Counted from the stretch's first letter, positions 43,117 through 52,535 are shown. The stretch: DNA of 64,000 nucleotides from Bordetella parapertussis (GCA_945885345.1 CAMCYP010000012.1:1-64000), one strand, 5' to 3'. Notes: a model not told the origin generated them from the letters alone. Program-made: numbers and translations.

Positions 43117-45789
43117 CTACACCGTTGTCGGGTTCGGCTTCTCGGGATTGACGCCGTACTTCCTGATCGCTTCGGCCACGGTCTTGCGCGGCAGCAATTC
43201 CTGGTCGGCCAGCGCCTTCATTGCCGCGACTGCGACGTAGTGACGGTCGACCTCGAAGAACTGGCGCAGCTTGCGCCGCGTATCGGATCGCCCGAAACCG
43301 TCAGTGCCCAGCGTGATGAAGTTATGCGTGGGCAGGAATGCGCGCACCTGATCGGCAAACAGCTTCATGTAATCGGTCGCGGCCACCACCGGTCCGGCAC
43401 GGTCCTTCAGGCATTGCTCGATATGGCTTTGCCGCGGCTCCTGTTCCGGATGCAGCATGTTCCAGCGCTGCACATCGAGGCCGTCGCGACGCAGCTCGTT
43501 GAAGCTGGTGACGCTCCAGATGTCGGCAGCAATGCCGAAGTCTTTTTCCAGCAGCTCGGCGCCGGCGATGACTTCGCGCAGGATGGTGCCGCTGCCCAGC
43601 AGCTGCACCTTGGGCTGGTTCTTTTTGGCCTTGCCCTCGCTGAACAGGTACATGCCCTTGAGGATGTTCTTTTCCACGCCCTCCGGCATCGCCGGATGGG
43701 TGTAGTTCTCGTTCATCACGGTGATGTAATAGAAGACGTCTTCCTGCTCCTGGTACATGCGGCGCATGCCGTCCTGGATGATCACCGCCAGTTCATAGGC
43801 GAAGGTCGGATCGTAGGACACGCAATTCGGAATCGTCGACGCCAGGATGTGACTGTGGCCGTCTTCATGCTGCAGGCCCTCGCCGTTCAGCGTGGTGCGC
43901 CCGGCGGTGCCGCCGAGCAGGAAGCCGCGCGCGCGCAGGTCGCCGGCCGCCCAGGCCAGGTCACCGATACGCTGGAAACCGAACATGGAATAGAAAATAT
44001 AGAACGGGATCATCATGTGCGCATTGTTGGCATACGACGTCGCCGCCGCGATCCAGGATGACATGGCGCCCGGCTCGTTGATGCCTTCCTGCAGGATCTG
44101 TCCGCCCTTGTCTTCCTTGTAGAACATCAGCTGGTCGGCATCCTGCGGCGTGTAGAGCTGGCCGACATGCGAATAAATGCCGAGCTGGCGGAACATGCCT
44201 TCCATGCCGAAAGTGCGCGACTCGTCGGGCACGATGGGCACCACGCGCTTGCCGATTTTCTTGTCGCGGATGATGGTGTTGAGTATCCGCACAAATGCCA
44301 TGGTCGTCGAAAACTCGCGGTCCTCGCTGCTTTTCAACTGTGCCTCGAACGCCGACAGCGCCGGCACTTCCAGCGGCTCAACCTTGCGCTTGCGCGCCGG
44401 CAGCGATCCGCCCATGGCTTCGATGCGGCTGCGCAGGTACTGCATTTCCGGCGAATCCTCGGGCGGCCGGTAAAACGGCACGTCTTCCAGCTGGTCATCC
44501 GGAATCGGCAGGCCGAAACGGTCGCGGAAGGCGCGGATCGACGCCGTGCCCATTTTTTTCTGCTGATGGGTGATGTTCTGGCCTTCGCCGGCTTCGCCCA
44601 TGCCGTAACCCTTGACGGTCTTGGCGAGGATCACCGTCGGCTGCCCGGTGTGTTTCATTGCCGCCGCATAGGCTGCGAACATCTTGTGCGGGTCATGGCC
44701 ACCGCGGTTCAGGCGCCAGATGTCGTCATCGGACATATTGGAAACCAGATCTGCCAGCTCCGGGTATTTACCGAAGAAATGTTTGCGCACGAACGCGCCG
44801 TCATGCGACTTGAATGTCTGGTACTCGCCATCGACACACTCTTCCATGCGTTTCAGCAGCATGCCGGTCTTGTCCTTCGCCAGCAGCGGATCCCAGTACG
44901 AACCCCACACCACCTTGATCACGTTCCAGCCCGAGCCGCGGAAATCGGATTCGAGTTCCTGGATGATCTTGCCGTTGCCGCGCACCGGACCGTCAAGCCG
45001 CTGCAGGTTGCAGTTGATGACAAAAATCAGGTTGTCGAGTTTTTCGCGGCCGGCCAGAGAAATCGCACCCAGCGATTCCGGTTCGTCCATTTCGCCGTCG
45101 CCCATGAACGCCCACACCTTGCGGCCCTGGCCTTCGATCAGGCCGCGGTCCTTCAGGTAGCGCATGAAACGCGCCTGGTAAATCGCCATCAGCGGTCCGA
45201 GTCCCATCGACACCGTCGGGAACTGCCAGAAATCAGGCATCAGCCAGGGATGCGGGTAGGACGACAGACCCTTGCCGTCGACTTCCTGGCGGAAATTACT
45301 CAGTTGCTCCTCGGTAATGCGTCCTTCCAGGAAAGCGCGGGCATAGACGCCGGGCGCCGAATGGCCCTGGATATAAACCAGGTCGCCGAGAAATTTTTCG
45401 TTGGCGGCGCGGAAAAAATGGTTGAAGCCGACGTCATACAGCGTTGCCGCCGATGCAAAACTGGCGATGTGGCCACCGAGTTCGGAGGATTCCTTGTTGG
45501 CACGGATCACCGTTGCCATTGCATTCCAGCGCACCAGCGAGCGAATCTTGTGTTCGAGTTCGTAATCGCCGGCCGAACGCTCTTCGCGTTCCGGCGGGAT
45601 CGTATTCAGGTACGCGGTATTCGCGTTGTACGGAATATAGGCGCCGGCGCGGCGCGCTTCATGCACCAGCTGGTCAAGCAGATAGTTTGCGCGATCCGGA
45701 CCTTCACGTTCCAGCACTGACCGCAATGCTTCCAGCCACTCGCGGGTTTCCTCGGGATCCAGATCACGCTGGAGGTCATTCATGTCCAT
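43117..45789 (-). CDS. aceE: Pyruvate dehydrogenase E1, homodimeric
   Basis: This 890-residue thiamine-diphosphate enzyme decarboxylates pyruvate and acetylates the E2 lipoyl group. It has the homodimeric E1 start (LDPEETREWLEALRSVLEREG), the ThDP motif GDGEMDEPESLGAISLAGREKLDNLIFVINCN, and KRVVPIVPDESRTFGMEGMFRQLGIYS. The ATG at 45789 is chosen because AAGG lies 8 bp upstream; a TTG at 45795 is possible. It heads the aceE-aceF pair and lies downstream of a 160-bp gap that should hold its promoter. Confidence 0.96.
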   Translation of the reverse strand: MDMNDLQRDLDPEETREWLEALRSVLEREGPDRANYLLDQLVHEARRAGAYIPYNANTAYLNTIPPEREERSAGDYELEHKIRSLVRWNAMATVIRANKESSELGGHIASFASAATLYDVGFNHFFRAANEKFLGDLVYIQGHSAPGVYARAFLEGRITEEQLSNFRQEVDGKGLSSYPHPWLMPDFWQFPTVSMGLGPLMAIYQARFMRYLKDRGLIEGQGRKVWAFMGDGEMDEPESLGAISLAGREKLDNLIFVINCNLQRLDGPVRGNGKIIQELESDFRGSGWNVIKVVWGSYWDPLLAKDKTGMLLKRMEECVDGEYQTFKSHDGAFVRKHFFGKYPELADLVSNMSDDDIWRLNRGGHDPHKMFAAYAAAMKHTGQPTVILAKTVKGYGMGEAGEGQNITHQQKKMGTASIRAFRDRFGLPIPDDQLEDVPFYRPPEDSPEMQYLRSRIEAMGGSLPARKRKVEPLEVPALSAFEAQLKSSEDREFSTTMAFVRILNTIIRDKKIGKRVVPIVPDESRTFGMEGMFRQLGIYSHVGQLYTPQDADQLMFYKEDKGGQILQEGINEPGAMSSWIAAATSYANNAHMMIPFYIFYSMFGFQRIGDLAWAAGDLRARGFLLGGTAGRTTLNGEGLQHEDGHSHILASTIPNCVSYDPTFAYELAVIIQDGMRRMYQEQEDVFYYITVMNENYTHPAMPEGVEKNILKGMYLFSEGKAKKNQPKVQLLGSGTILREVIAGAELLEKDFGIAADIWSVTSFNELRRDGLDVQRWNMLHPEQEPRQSHIEQCLKDRAGPVVAATDYMKLFADQVRAFLPTHNFITLGTDGFGRSDTRRKLRQFFEVDRHYVAVAAMKALADQELLPRKTVAEAIRKYGVNPEKPNPTTV

Positions 45790-45949
45790 GGACAATACCT
45801 TTTTGAGGCTATTTTTTGCGCGACAATTCGGGCACTTATGGTGCCTGAATCGCTGCCACGATGGGATGAATAATTATAACGTCTGTGCTGAAACCCGGAC
45901 ACACTTGCCGCGCTGATGCAGTGCAACATTACGACGCCGTTGCGACGAT

Positions 45950-46735
45950 CTAGCGACCGTTGAATTTCGCCGCGCGTTTTTCGAGAAAGGCGCGCATGCC
46001 TTCCTGCTGGTCCGTTGTCGCAAAGGCCAATGCAAACGCCGCCGTTTCATAGGCACAGGCATTGGCCAGATCAAGATCCTGACCGCGTTGCACGGCCTGT
46101 TTCGCAAGGCGCACCGCCACTGGCCCCTTCGCGGCAATGCTGCGCGCGACAGCCATGCCCCGCTCACGCAGTTCCGCCCCCGGCACCACTTCGGTCACCA
46201 AGCCTATGGCCAGTGCTTCCCCGGCCTTGACCTGTCGCGCCGTAGTGACCATTTCCAGTGCACGCGCACGACCAACCAGGCGCGCCAGCCGCTGCGTACC
46301 GCCGAAGCCCGGCGGGATGCCGAGATTGACCTCCGGCTGGCCGAACACTGCGCGCTCAGAAGCGATGATCCAGTCGCAGGCCATTGCCAGCTCGCAACCG
46401 CCGCCCAGTGCATAGCCCTGCACCAGCGCAATCACCGGCACCGGCAGCGCTTCCAGCGCATGCATGACCTGCATGCCTTTTTGCGAAAATGCCCGCGCCT
46501 GATCCGCCGTCAGTGCCTGCATCTCGCTGATATCGGCGCCGGCGACAAAGGCCTTGTCGCCCACGCCTGTGACCAGCAGCACCCGTGCCGCCGCATCCGC
46601 AGCCACCTGCGCCACGGCCTGCGCCAACTCCCCCAGTGTCGCCGCATTCAGCGCGTTCAGCGCCTGCGGCCGGTTGAGCGTCAGCAGATAGATGCCGGGT
46701 TCGGCTTGTTCGAGCAGCAGGTTCTGATAAGACAT
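45950..46735 (-). CDS. Enoyl-CoA hydratase/isomerase family protein
   Basis: This 261-residue crotonase-fold protein has FVAGADISEMQALTADQ and ALGGGCELAMACDWIIASERAVFGQPEVNLGIPPGFGGTQRL, including the two catalytic glutamates and the oxyanion-hole glycines of hydratases such as short-chain enoyl-CoA hydratase. It probably hydrates crotonyl-CoA-like intermediates in fatty acid oxidation. It follows phaC by 32 bp on the same strand and may feed or drain 3-hydroxyacyl-CoA for PHA, though it is not a PhaJ (hotdog) enzyme. Confidence 0.9.
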   Translation of the reverse strand: MSYQNLLLEQAEPGIYLLTLNRPQALNALNAATLGELAQAVAQVAADAAARVLLVTGVGDKAFVAGADISEMQALTADQARAFSQKGMQVMHALEALPVPVIALVQGYALGGGCELAMACDWIIASERAVFGQPEVNLGIPPGFGGTQRLARLVGRARALEMVTTARQVKAGEALAIGLVTEVVPGAELRERGMAVARSIAAKGPVAVRLAKQAVQRGQDLDLANACAYETAAFALAFATTDQQEGMRAFLEKRAAKFNGR

Positions 46736-46767
46736 GCGGGAGTTCCGTGCGTTGAATGAGAGACCGA

Positions 46768-48570
46768 TTATGCGATGCGTTGCCTGACGTAGGAACCAGG
46801 CGCGTCTTCCAGCGCCGGGTGGCGTTTGCCGCCGGGTTTGCGCGCAGCCACCGATTCACCGGCATGGCCGGCAACCCACTGCGCCCAGTCCGTCCACCAT
46901 GAACCCGGCTGCTGTTTCGCCCCGGCCAGCCAGTCCGCAGACTTCGCCGGCAATTTGTTGTTGGTCCAGTAACCGTACTTGTTGGCCGCCGGCGGATTGA
47001 TGATGCCGGCAATGTGGCCGGAACCGCCGAGTACAAACCGCACCGGCCCCTTGAGCAGTTGCGCGCCGGCATAGGTCGATTGCCAGGGCGCGATATGGTC
47101 TTCCGCCGTCGAGATGAAATAGGCCGGCGTTTTGATCCCGGTGACGTCGATCGGCGTGCCTGCCAGCGTGACGCCGCCCGGCTTGCACAACAGATTCTTC
47201 AGATACAGCTTGCGCAGGTAAAAGCTGTGCATGGCAGCCGGCATGCGGGTCGAATCACCGTTCCAGTACAGCAGATCGAAGGGAAAGGGATCCTTGCCCA
47301 TCAGGTAATTGCTCACCACGAAGGACCAGATCAGGTCGTTGGCGCGCAGCATGTTGAAGGTGGTGGCCATCTCGGAACCTTCGAGATAACCGCGTTGCTC
47401 CATTTTTTTCTCCAGCGCGCTGACTTGCTGTTCGTCGATGAACACCTCGAGCTCACCCGGCCGCTCGAAATCGATCATGGTCACGAAAAAAGTGGCACTG
47501 CGCACGCGCTGCTGCTTTTTCGTGGCAAGCAGGGCCAGCGTAGCCGCCAGCAACGTGCCCCCGAGACAGTACCCGATGACATTGGCCTGTTTCTCGCCGG
47601 TAATGTCTTCGATGACATCCAGCGCCGTCAGCGAACCTTCGGTCAGATAGTCGTCGAACTGCTTGTGCGCGAGCTTGCCGTCGGGATTGACCCAGGACAC
47701 GACGAATACCGTGTGGCCCTGTTCCACCGCCCAGCGCACGAAAGAATTGTTCTCGCGCAGGTCGAGGATGTAGTACTTGTTGATCCACGGCGGAATGATC
47801 AGCAGCGGCGTGGCATGCACTTTTTCCGTCAACGGTGCGTACTGGATCAGCTGCATGATGTCGTTCTGGAAAACCACCTTGCCCTTGCTCGCAGCGATGT
47901 TCTCGCCGAGCCTGAATGCATCGGTGTCGGTCATACGCACACTAAGCTGGCCGCCATCGCTGCGCGACAGATCCTCCAGCAGATTGTGCAGGCCCTTCAC
48001 CAGATTCTGCCCGCCCGAACTGACGGTTTCGCGCAGCGCCTCCGGATTGGTCAGCAGGAAATTCGACGGTGCCAGCGCATCGATGTACTGGCGGGTATAA
48101 AAATCGACTTTTTTTGCGGTCTGTTCATCCAGCCCTTCGACCTGGCCCAGCGATTGATGCAGGTGACGGGCCGCGATCAGGTACGACTGCTTGACGTAAT
48201 CGAATACAAAATTGTTTTGCCAGCCCTCATCGCGAAAACGGCGATCGGACTTGTCGGGTTGCGCCACCGGCGGCGCTTCCTGCCCGAGCATTTTCAGCAT
48301 TGAGCTCTGCCACAGCGCCGCATAGTCCTGCCACAGCTTCATCTGCATTTCGGCAATGCGCCCCGGATTGGCCAGCATCTGCTGCCAGGCTTCATAAAAC
48401 GCCTTGGCTATGCCCAATTCGTCGTTAAAAGCGGGCATGCCTTTGGCGCCGCGCGCCAAGTACTGCGTCAACAGCTCACCGCTTTTTTCGGCAATGTTGG
48501 AATACAGTTTGGCCAGAGCCTCGGCATCCAGAGGCGGGGTTTCCGCCTGCGGTTTTTGTTTTGAAGTCAT
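46768..48570 (-). CDS. phaC: Class I poly(3-hydroxyalkanoate) synthase PhaC
   Basis: This 600-residue synthase polymerises short-chain 3-hydroxyacyl-CoA into storage granules. It has an N-terminal PhaC domain (WQQMLANPGRIAEMQMKLWQDYAALWQSSM), the lipase-like box VIGYCLGGTLLA with nucleophilic Cys near residue 333, the catalytic Asp in ISTAEDHIAPW and His in GGSGHIAGIINPP. Length and sequence fit class I. phaA, phaB and phasins are not in the window. The start is ATG 48570, and the upstream gap shared with the merR gene holds an operator-like palindrome. Confidence 0.96.
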   Translation of the reverse strand: MTSKQKPQAETPPLDAEALAKLYSNIAEKSGELLTQYLARGAKGMPAFNDELGIAKAFYEAWQQMLANPGRIAEMQMKLWQDYAALWQSSMLKMLGQEAPPVAQPDKSDRRFRDEGWQNNFVFDYVKQSYLIAARHLHQSLGQVEGLDEQTAKKVDFYTRQYIDALAPSNFLLTNPEALRETVSSGGQNLVKGLHNLLEDLSRSDGGQLSVRMTDTDAFRLGENIAASKGKVVFQNDIMQLIQYAPLTEKVHATPLLIIPPWINKYYILDLRENNSFVRWAVEQGHTVFVVSWVNPDGKLAHKQFDDYLTEGSLTALDVIEDITGEKQANVIGYCLGGTLLAATLALLATKKQQRVRSATFFVTMIDFERPGELEVFIDEQQVSALEKKMEQRGYLEGSEMATTFNMLRANDLIWSFVVSNYLMGKDPFPFDLLYWNGDSTRMPAAMHSFYLRKLYLKNLLCKPGGVTLAGTPIDVTGIKTPAYFISTAEDHIAPWQSTYAGAQLLKGPVRFVLGGSGHIAGIINPPAANKYGYWTNNKLPAKSADWLAGAKQQPGSWWTDWAQWVAGHAGESVAARKPGGKRHPALEDAPGSYVRQRIA

Positions 48571-48635
48571 CGGAAATTCCTCATTTGCGACAGACAGTGG
48601 CCCGGTGCATGGCCGGGCAACGTTATAAAACTAAA

Positions 48636-48652
48636 TTGACGTTTACGTAAAA
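48636..48652. promoter_or_regulatory. Operator-like palindrome, copy 1 (between phaC and merR)
   Basis: TTGACGTTTACGTAAAA contains the palindrome TTTACGTAAA. The same 15-mer TGACGTTTACGTAAA recurs on the other side of the merR gene (49113-49127). It resembles the sites bound by MerR-type LiuR regulators of leucine catabolism. Its position would allow control of merR and possibly phaC. Confidence 0.65.
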
Positions 48653-48700
48653 GCAATGATATGGTGTGCCGCATGTTACCTGCTGCTGCTGCGGAGCACA

Positions 48701-49111
48701 ATGAGTAAAACCTATACGATCAGCGATCTGGCGCAGGAGTTCGGTGTCACCACCCGTACGCTGCGCCATTACGAAGACCAGGGCCTGGTCACCCCGGCGC
48801 GCGACGGCATCAATCGCATCTACAGTCATCGCGACCGCGTTCGCCTGAAACTCGCGCTGCGCGGCAAGCGCCTCGGGTTTTCCCTCGGGGAAATCCGCGA
48901 ACTGTTCGAACTGCACGATCTCGCCGGCAGCGAACGGCGTCAACTGGAAGAGTTTTCGGTGAAGCTCGACCGCCGCCGCGCCCAGCTCGAACAGCAGCGT
49001 GAAGACGTCGAAGTCATGCTCAACGAAATCCGCTTTTTCGCCACCCAGTGCCAGCGCCGTCTGGCCGAAGCCGAGACCGCCAAAGCCCCGGTATCGGACG
49101 GCGCAACATAG
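48701..49111 (+). CDS. MerR-family regulator (LiuR-like)
   Basis: This 136-residue MerR regulator has the winged-helix N-terminus YTISDLAQEFGVTTRTLRHYEDQGLVTPARDGINRIYSHRD and a long dimerisation coil (LEEFSVKLDRRRAQLEQQREDVEVMLNEIRFF). There are no metal-binding cysteines. LiuR-type members repress genes of leucine/isovalerate degradation, and here methylglutaconyl-CoA hydratase and HMG-CoA lyase genes follow. Identical palindromes flank the gene on both sides. The start is ATG 48701 (MSKTYTI). Confidence 0.85.
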   Translation: MSKTYTISDLAQEFGVTTRTLRHYEDQGLVTPARDGINRIYSHRDRVRLKLALRGKRLGFSLGEIRELFELHDLAGSERRQLEEFSVKLDRRRAQLEQQREDVEVMLNEIRFFATQCQRRLAEAETAKAPVSDGAT

Positions 49112-49112
49112 A

Positions 49113-49127
49113 TGACGTTTACGTAAA
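49113..49127. promoter_or_regulatory. Operator-like palindrome, copy 2 (before the isomerase/liu genes)
   Basis: TGACGTTTACGTAAA starts right after the merR stop codon and is identical over 15 bases to copy 1. It lies about 130 bp before the isomerase reading frame and would suit control of the genes downstream by the MerR protein. Confidence 0.65.
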
Positions 49128-49253
49128 GGATATTCAAAAATGGCAATAAAAACAGAGAATTAGCGGATTTTCCGAGTTCCGAAGCCCAAGGTTCCGTGCC
49201 CGGCAACTCCATTCCACGCCACGGGGCGCAATGGCCCCACCGAGGAGCGCAAC

Positions 49254-49821
49254 ATGCCCCAGCCCATAGAGTTCTACTTCGATTTTTCCTCCCCCTATGG
49301 CTATTTTGCGGCCACCAAAATTGAAGCCCTCGCTGCCAAATACCAGCGCAGCACAATCTGGCGGCCGATGCTGCTCGGCGCTGTGTTCAAGATCACCGGC
49401 CAGCAACCGCTGGTCACCATTCCGCTCAAAGGCAGTTACGCCCAGCACGACCTGATCCGTTCCGCGCGCTGGTTCGGTGTACCGTTCAAGCTGCCGAGCA
49501 AATTCCCGGTCTCCTCCACTGCGCCCGGCCGCAGCGAAAACACTGGCCCAGGCACTCTACCGCGCCTACTTCGCCGAAGACCGCGACATATCCAATCCGG
49601 AAGTCACCGCCAATGTTGCCGCCAAACTCGGCCACGACAAGGAAGCCGTGACACAGGCAATCAACGATCCGGCAGTCAAGGAGCGACTGAAGGCCGAAGT
49701 CGATGCCGCAATCGAACGCGGCATCTTCGGTTCACCGTACATCATCGTCGACGGCGAACCGTTCTGGGGTTCGGATCGGCTGGACCAGATCGAACAGTGG
49801 CTGGCCAGGGGCAAGTGGTAA
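49254..49821 (+). pseudogene. DsbA-fold 2-hydroxychromene-2-carboxylate isomerase-like gene, frameshifted
   Basis: The first part (49254 to about 49525) encodes PIEFYFDFSSPYGYFAATKIEALA and HDLIRSARWFGVPFKLPSKFPVSS, the N-terminal half of an HCCA-isomerase/GST-kappa-like DsbA protein. The second half (AKTLAQALYRAYFAEDRDISNPEV to GSPYIIVDGEPFWGSDRLDQIEQWLARGKW) is in a different frame. Around 49520-49535 the expected helix (an ARAFYWL-like stretch in relatives) is missing, so a deletion that is not a multiple of three has broken the gene. A sequencing or assembly error is the alternative. Both halves are otherwise well conserved, so the break is recent. Confidence 0.78.
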
Positions 49822-49991
49822 AGGCTTGTTACGCAAACGCGGGCGTCCACACAGTGACGCGCAGCGGCTGAATCACGGGCGCCCTGCGTATAATCGGCAA
49901 CGAGTCCCATAGGGCGCGACCCTGTTTCAGCGGTGATCCACATACTGCAACGCGCCGGATAAAAATTCCGATCCAGCCTCAAGGAACAGCC

Positions 49992-50834
49992 ATGAGCAAA
50001 TCCACCGCCGCTGCGCGGGTGCTGACCAACGTCGATGACTACGGCAACATCACCATCACGCTGAATCGCCCGGAAGTGCACAACGCCTTCGATCCGGAAA
50101 TGGTCAGTGCGCTGACTGCGACACTGGCCGACATCGCTGCTGACGATTCCATCCGCGCCGTAGTCATCGCCGGCGCCGGGAAAAGTTTCTGCGCCGGCGC
50201 CGACATCGCGCACATGCGGCAAAGCGCAAAATTCACCAAGGCGCAGAATTACAAGGCCGCCACCGAATCCGCACGCATGTTCCATGCGCTGTACACACTG
50301 AACAAACCGACCATCGCCGCAGTGCACGGTGCCGTGCGCGGCGGCGGTTGCGGCATCGTCGCCGCCTGCGACATCGCGATTGCCTCGCGCACGGCGACCT
50401 TCCGCCTGTCCGAAGTCAAAATCGGCATCGTCCCGGCGATGATCAGCCCCTATGTAATCGGCGCCATCGGCGAACGCCAGGCGCGGCGTTACATGCTCTC
50501 CGGTGAGGAGTTCGACTGCGCCGAAGCCTGGCGTATCGGCCTGGTGCACGACCTGGTCGAGGAAGAATATCTGGCGACCTGTGTCGGCGAGATGCTTGGC
50601 GAGCTCTACACCAGCGGACCGAAGGCAGTGCATGCAATCAAGCAACTGATCCCGAAAAGCGCGCACAGCCCCATCGGCCCCGGCATCATCGACGAAACTT
50701 CCAAAGTGATTGCCGACATCCGCGCCACGCCCGAAGCACAGGAAGGGCTGACCGCCTTTCTCGAAAAACGCAAACCGTCGTGGACCGAGCCGCCGAAAGC
50801 CAAAAAAGCGCCGGCCAAAAGTAAAAAACGTTAA
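49992..50834 (+). CDS. liuC: Enoyl-CoA hydratase, methylglutaconyl-CoA hydratase-like
   Basis: This 280-residue crotonase-family enzyme has SFCAGADIAHMRQSAKFTKAQN and GAVRGGGCGIVAACDIAIASRTATFRLSEVKIGIVPAMISPYVI. The phrase SEVKIGIVPAMISPYVIGAIG is typical of methylglutaconyl-CoA hydratases of leucine catabolism, which make HMG-CoA. The neighbour downstream is HMG-CoA lyase, the next enzyme, 31 bp away. A Lys-rich tail (KAKKAPAKSKKR) extends the C-terminus. An AAGGA ribosome site precedes the ATG. Confidence 0.85.
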   Translation: MSKSTAAARVLTNVDDYGNITITLNRPEVHNAFDPEMVSALTATLADIAADDSIRAVVIAGAGKSFCAGADIAHMRQSAKFTKAQNYKAATESARMFHALYTLNKPTIAAVHGAVRGGGCGIVAACDIAIASRTATFRLSEVKIGIVPAMISPYVIGAIGERQARRYMLSGEEFDCAEAWRIGLVHDLVEEEYLATCVGEMLGELYTSGPKAVHAIKQLIPKSAHSPIGPGIIDETSKVIADIRATPEAQEGLTAFLEKRKPSWTEPPKAKKAPAKSKKR

Positions 50835-50865
50835 GTGCTACGCCATTCTGCAGGAAATCGCCGCC

Positions 50866-51771
50866 ATGTCGCTCCCCAAATCAGTACGCATCGTCGAAGT
50901 CGGCCCGCGCGACGGGTTGCAGAACGAAGCCACTCCGGTGCCGGCCGCGGTCAAGATCGAACTCATCCATCGCCTGCAGGATGCAGGCGTCTCCATCATC
51001 GAAGCCACCGCCTTCGTGTCGCCGAAGTGGGTGCCGCAGATGGCCGACAACGCCGACGTGATGGCGGGGATCCGCCGCAAACCCGGCGTGACCTATCCGG
51101 TGCTGGTGCCGAACATGAAGGGGCTGGACGCCGCCATTGCCGCCGGCGCCGATGAAGCCGTGGTGTTCGGCGCCGCCACCGAGAGTTTTTCCAGGCGTAA
51201 CACCAACTGCAGTATCGACGAAGGCCTCGCGCGATTTGCCGAGGTGGCGAAGGCCGCGATCGCCCAGGGCATCCGGGTGCGTGGCGATATTTCCGTTTGC
51301 CTCGGCTGTCCGTACGAAGGCGAAGTCGATCCCGCCGCCGTGGTCCATGTCGCGCAGGCGCTGGACGCGATGGGCTGTTATGAAATCACCGTCTGCGACA
51401 CCATCGGTACCGGCACCGCCGGCAAAACCCGCGCCGTCATCGAAGCGGTTGCCCGACACATACCCGTCGAACGCATGGCCGGACATTTCCACGACACCTA
51501 TGGCCAGGCGCTGACCAATATCTACGCCGCGCTGGAATGCGGAGTTGCGACTTTCGACAGCTCGGTATCCGGGCTCGGTGGCTGCCCGTACGCCAAAGGC
51601 GCCACCGGCAACGTCGCGACGGAAGATGTGTTGTACCTGCTCAACGGCCTTGGCATCGAGACCGGCATCGACATGCAGAAACTGATGGCTGCCGGCGATT
51701 ACATCTGCGACGCGCTCGGCCGTACCACGCTGTCGCGCGTCGCGCGCGCGATCCGCGCCAAAACAGCATGA
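50866..51771 (+). CDS. liuE: Hydroxymethylglutaryl-CoA lyase
   Basis: This 301-residue TIM-barrel enzyme cleaves HMG-CoA to acetyl-CoA and acetoacetate, ending leucine degradation. RIVEVGPRDGLQNEATPVPAAVKIELIHRL is the HMGL start, GHFHDTYGQAL carries metal-binding histidines, and SVSGLGGCPYAKGATGNVATEDVLY contains the signature with the active-site cysteine. It overlaps the DUF1289 gene by ATGA. Confidence 0.93.
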   Translation: MSLPKSVRIVEVGPRDGLQNEATPVPAAVKIELIHRLQDAGVSIIEATAFVSPKWVPQMADNADVMAGIRRKPGVTYPVLVPNMKGLDAAIAAGADEAVVFGAATESFSRRNTNCSIDEGLARFAEVAKAAIAQGIRVRGDISVCLGCPYEGEVDPAAVVHVAQALDAMGCYEITVCDTIGTGTAGKTRAVIEAVARHIPVERMAGHFHDTYGQALTNIYAALECGVATFDSSVSGLGGCPYAKGATGNVATEDVLYLLNGLGIETGIDMQKLMAAGDYICDALGRTTLSRVARAIRAKTA

Positions 51772-51959
51772 CCCCGCCGGACGTCGAGTCGCCCTGCGTG
51801 GGGGCCTGCCTGGTCGACCACCAGGGCCACGGCTTTTGTGTCGGCTGCTGGCGCACGCTGAGGGAAATCAGCGACTGGTACCGCTACAGCCAGGAGCAGA
51901 AAAAAGCGTTGCTGGGCCAGCTCGAAACCCGCCGCGCCAGCCATTCCACCGTCAACTGA
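51768..51959 (+). CDS. DUF1289 small cysteine-rich protein
   Basis: This 63-residue protein has SPCVGACLVDHQGHGFCVGCWRTLREISDWYRYSQEQKKALLGQL, giving the four cysteines of DUF1289, probably a zinc or Fe-S site. The ATG at 51768 overlaps the liuE stop (ATGA), so it is translated with it. Function unknown. Confidence 0.88.
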   Translation: MTPPDVESPCVGACLVDHQGHGFCVGCWRTLREISDWYRYSQEQKKALLGQLETRRASHSTVN

Positions 51960-51977
51960 ATCATCGGAGCCCGCTTT

Positions 51978-52535
51978 ATGCCGTTGCCAGCCCCCGCCCC
52001 CCGCACCTTGAAACACACCCGCGCCGTCGAATGCAAAGGCTACGAGCGCGAAGACGGTTTATGGGATATCGAGGGCCACCTCGTCGATACCAAAACCTAT
52101 GTGCACTCGCGCCGCGACGGCGGCCGCGAACGCCAGCCCGGGCAACCGGTGCACCACATGTGGCTGCGCCTGACCATCGACCTCGACCTGAAAATCCACG
52201 ATGTCGAAGCCGTCACCGACACGGGGCCGTACGAAACCTGCGGCAACATCACGGTGAATTTCAAAAAACTCGTCGGCCTCACCATCGGCCCCGGCTGGCG
52301 CAAGGCGATTGCCGAACGTGTCGGCGGCGTACTCGGCTGCACCCACCTGGTCGAGCTGCTGGGCCCGCTGGGCACCACCGCGTTTCAGGCCACCGGTCGT
52401 GCACGTGAAGCACACAACGCCGCTAAACCGGCGACCGGCAAAAAACCTTACCAGATCGGTTCCTGCCACATCTACAAGGATGACGCGCCGGCGGTGCTGG
52501 AGCGGTGGCCGGAGTTTTATACCGGAAAGCGTTAA
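51978..52535 (+). CDS. DUF2889 protein
   Basis: This 185-residue soluble protein matches DUF2889: GYEREDGLWDIEGHLVDTKTY, MWLRLTIDLDLKIHDVEAVTDTGPYETC, GLTIGPGWRKAIAERVGGVLGCTHLVELLGPLGTTAFQ and the final CHIYKDDAPAVLERWPEFY. Such proteins are found near acyl-CoA catabolism genes in Betaproteobacteria; no activity is known. It lies 18 bp after the DUF1289 gene, the likely end of this transcript. Confidence 0.87.
   Translation: MPLPAPAPRTLKHTRAVECKGYEREDGLWDIEGHLVDTKTYVHSRRDGGRERQPGQPVHHMWLRLTIDLDLKIHDVEAVTDTGPYETCGNITVNFKKLVGLTIGPGWRKAIAERVGGVLGCTHLVELLGPLGTTAFQATGRAREAHNAAKPATGKKPYQIGSCHIYKDDAPAVLERWPEFYTGKR

Noticed and set aside
44167-45720. A 517-codon open frame on the plus strand opposite aceE
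   Set aside because: The frame is a mirror of the aceE codon pattern; the protein is rich in Arg/His/Gln with no domain.
45950-46735. The enoyl-CoA hydratase beside phaC as PhaJ
   Set aside because: PhaJ has a hotdog fold with a MaoC motif; this protein has crotonase motifs instead.
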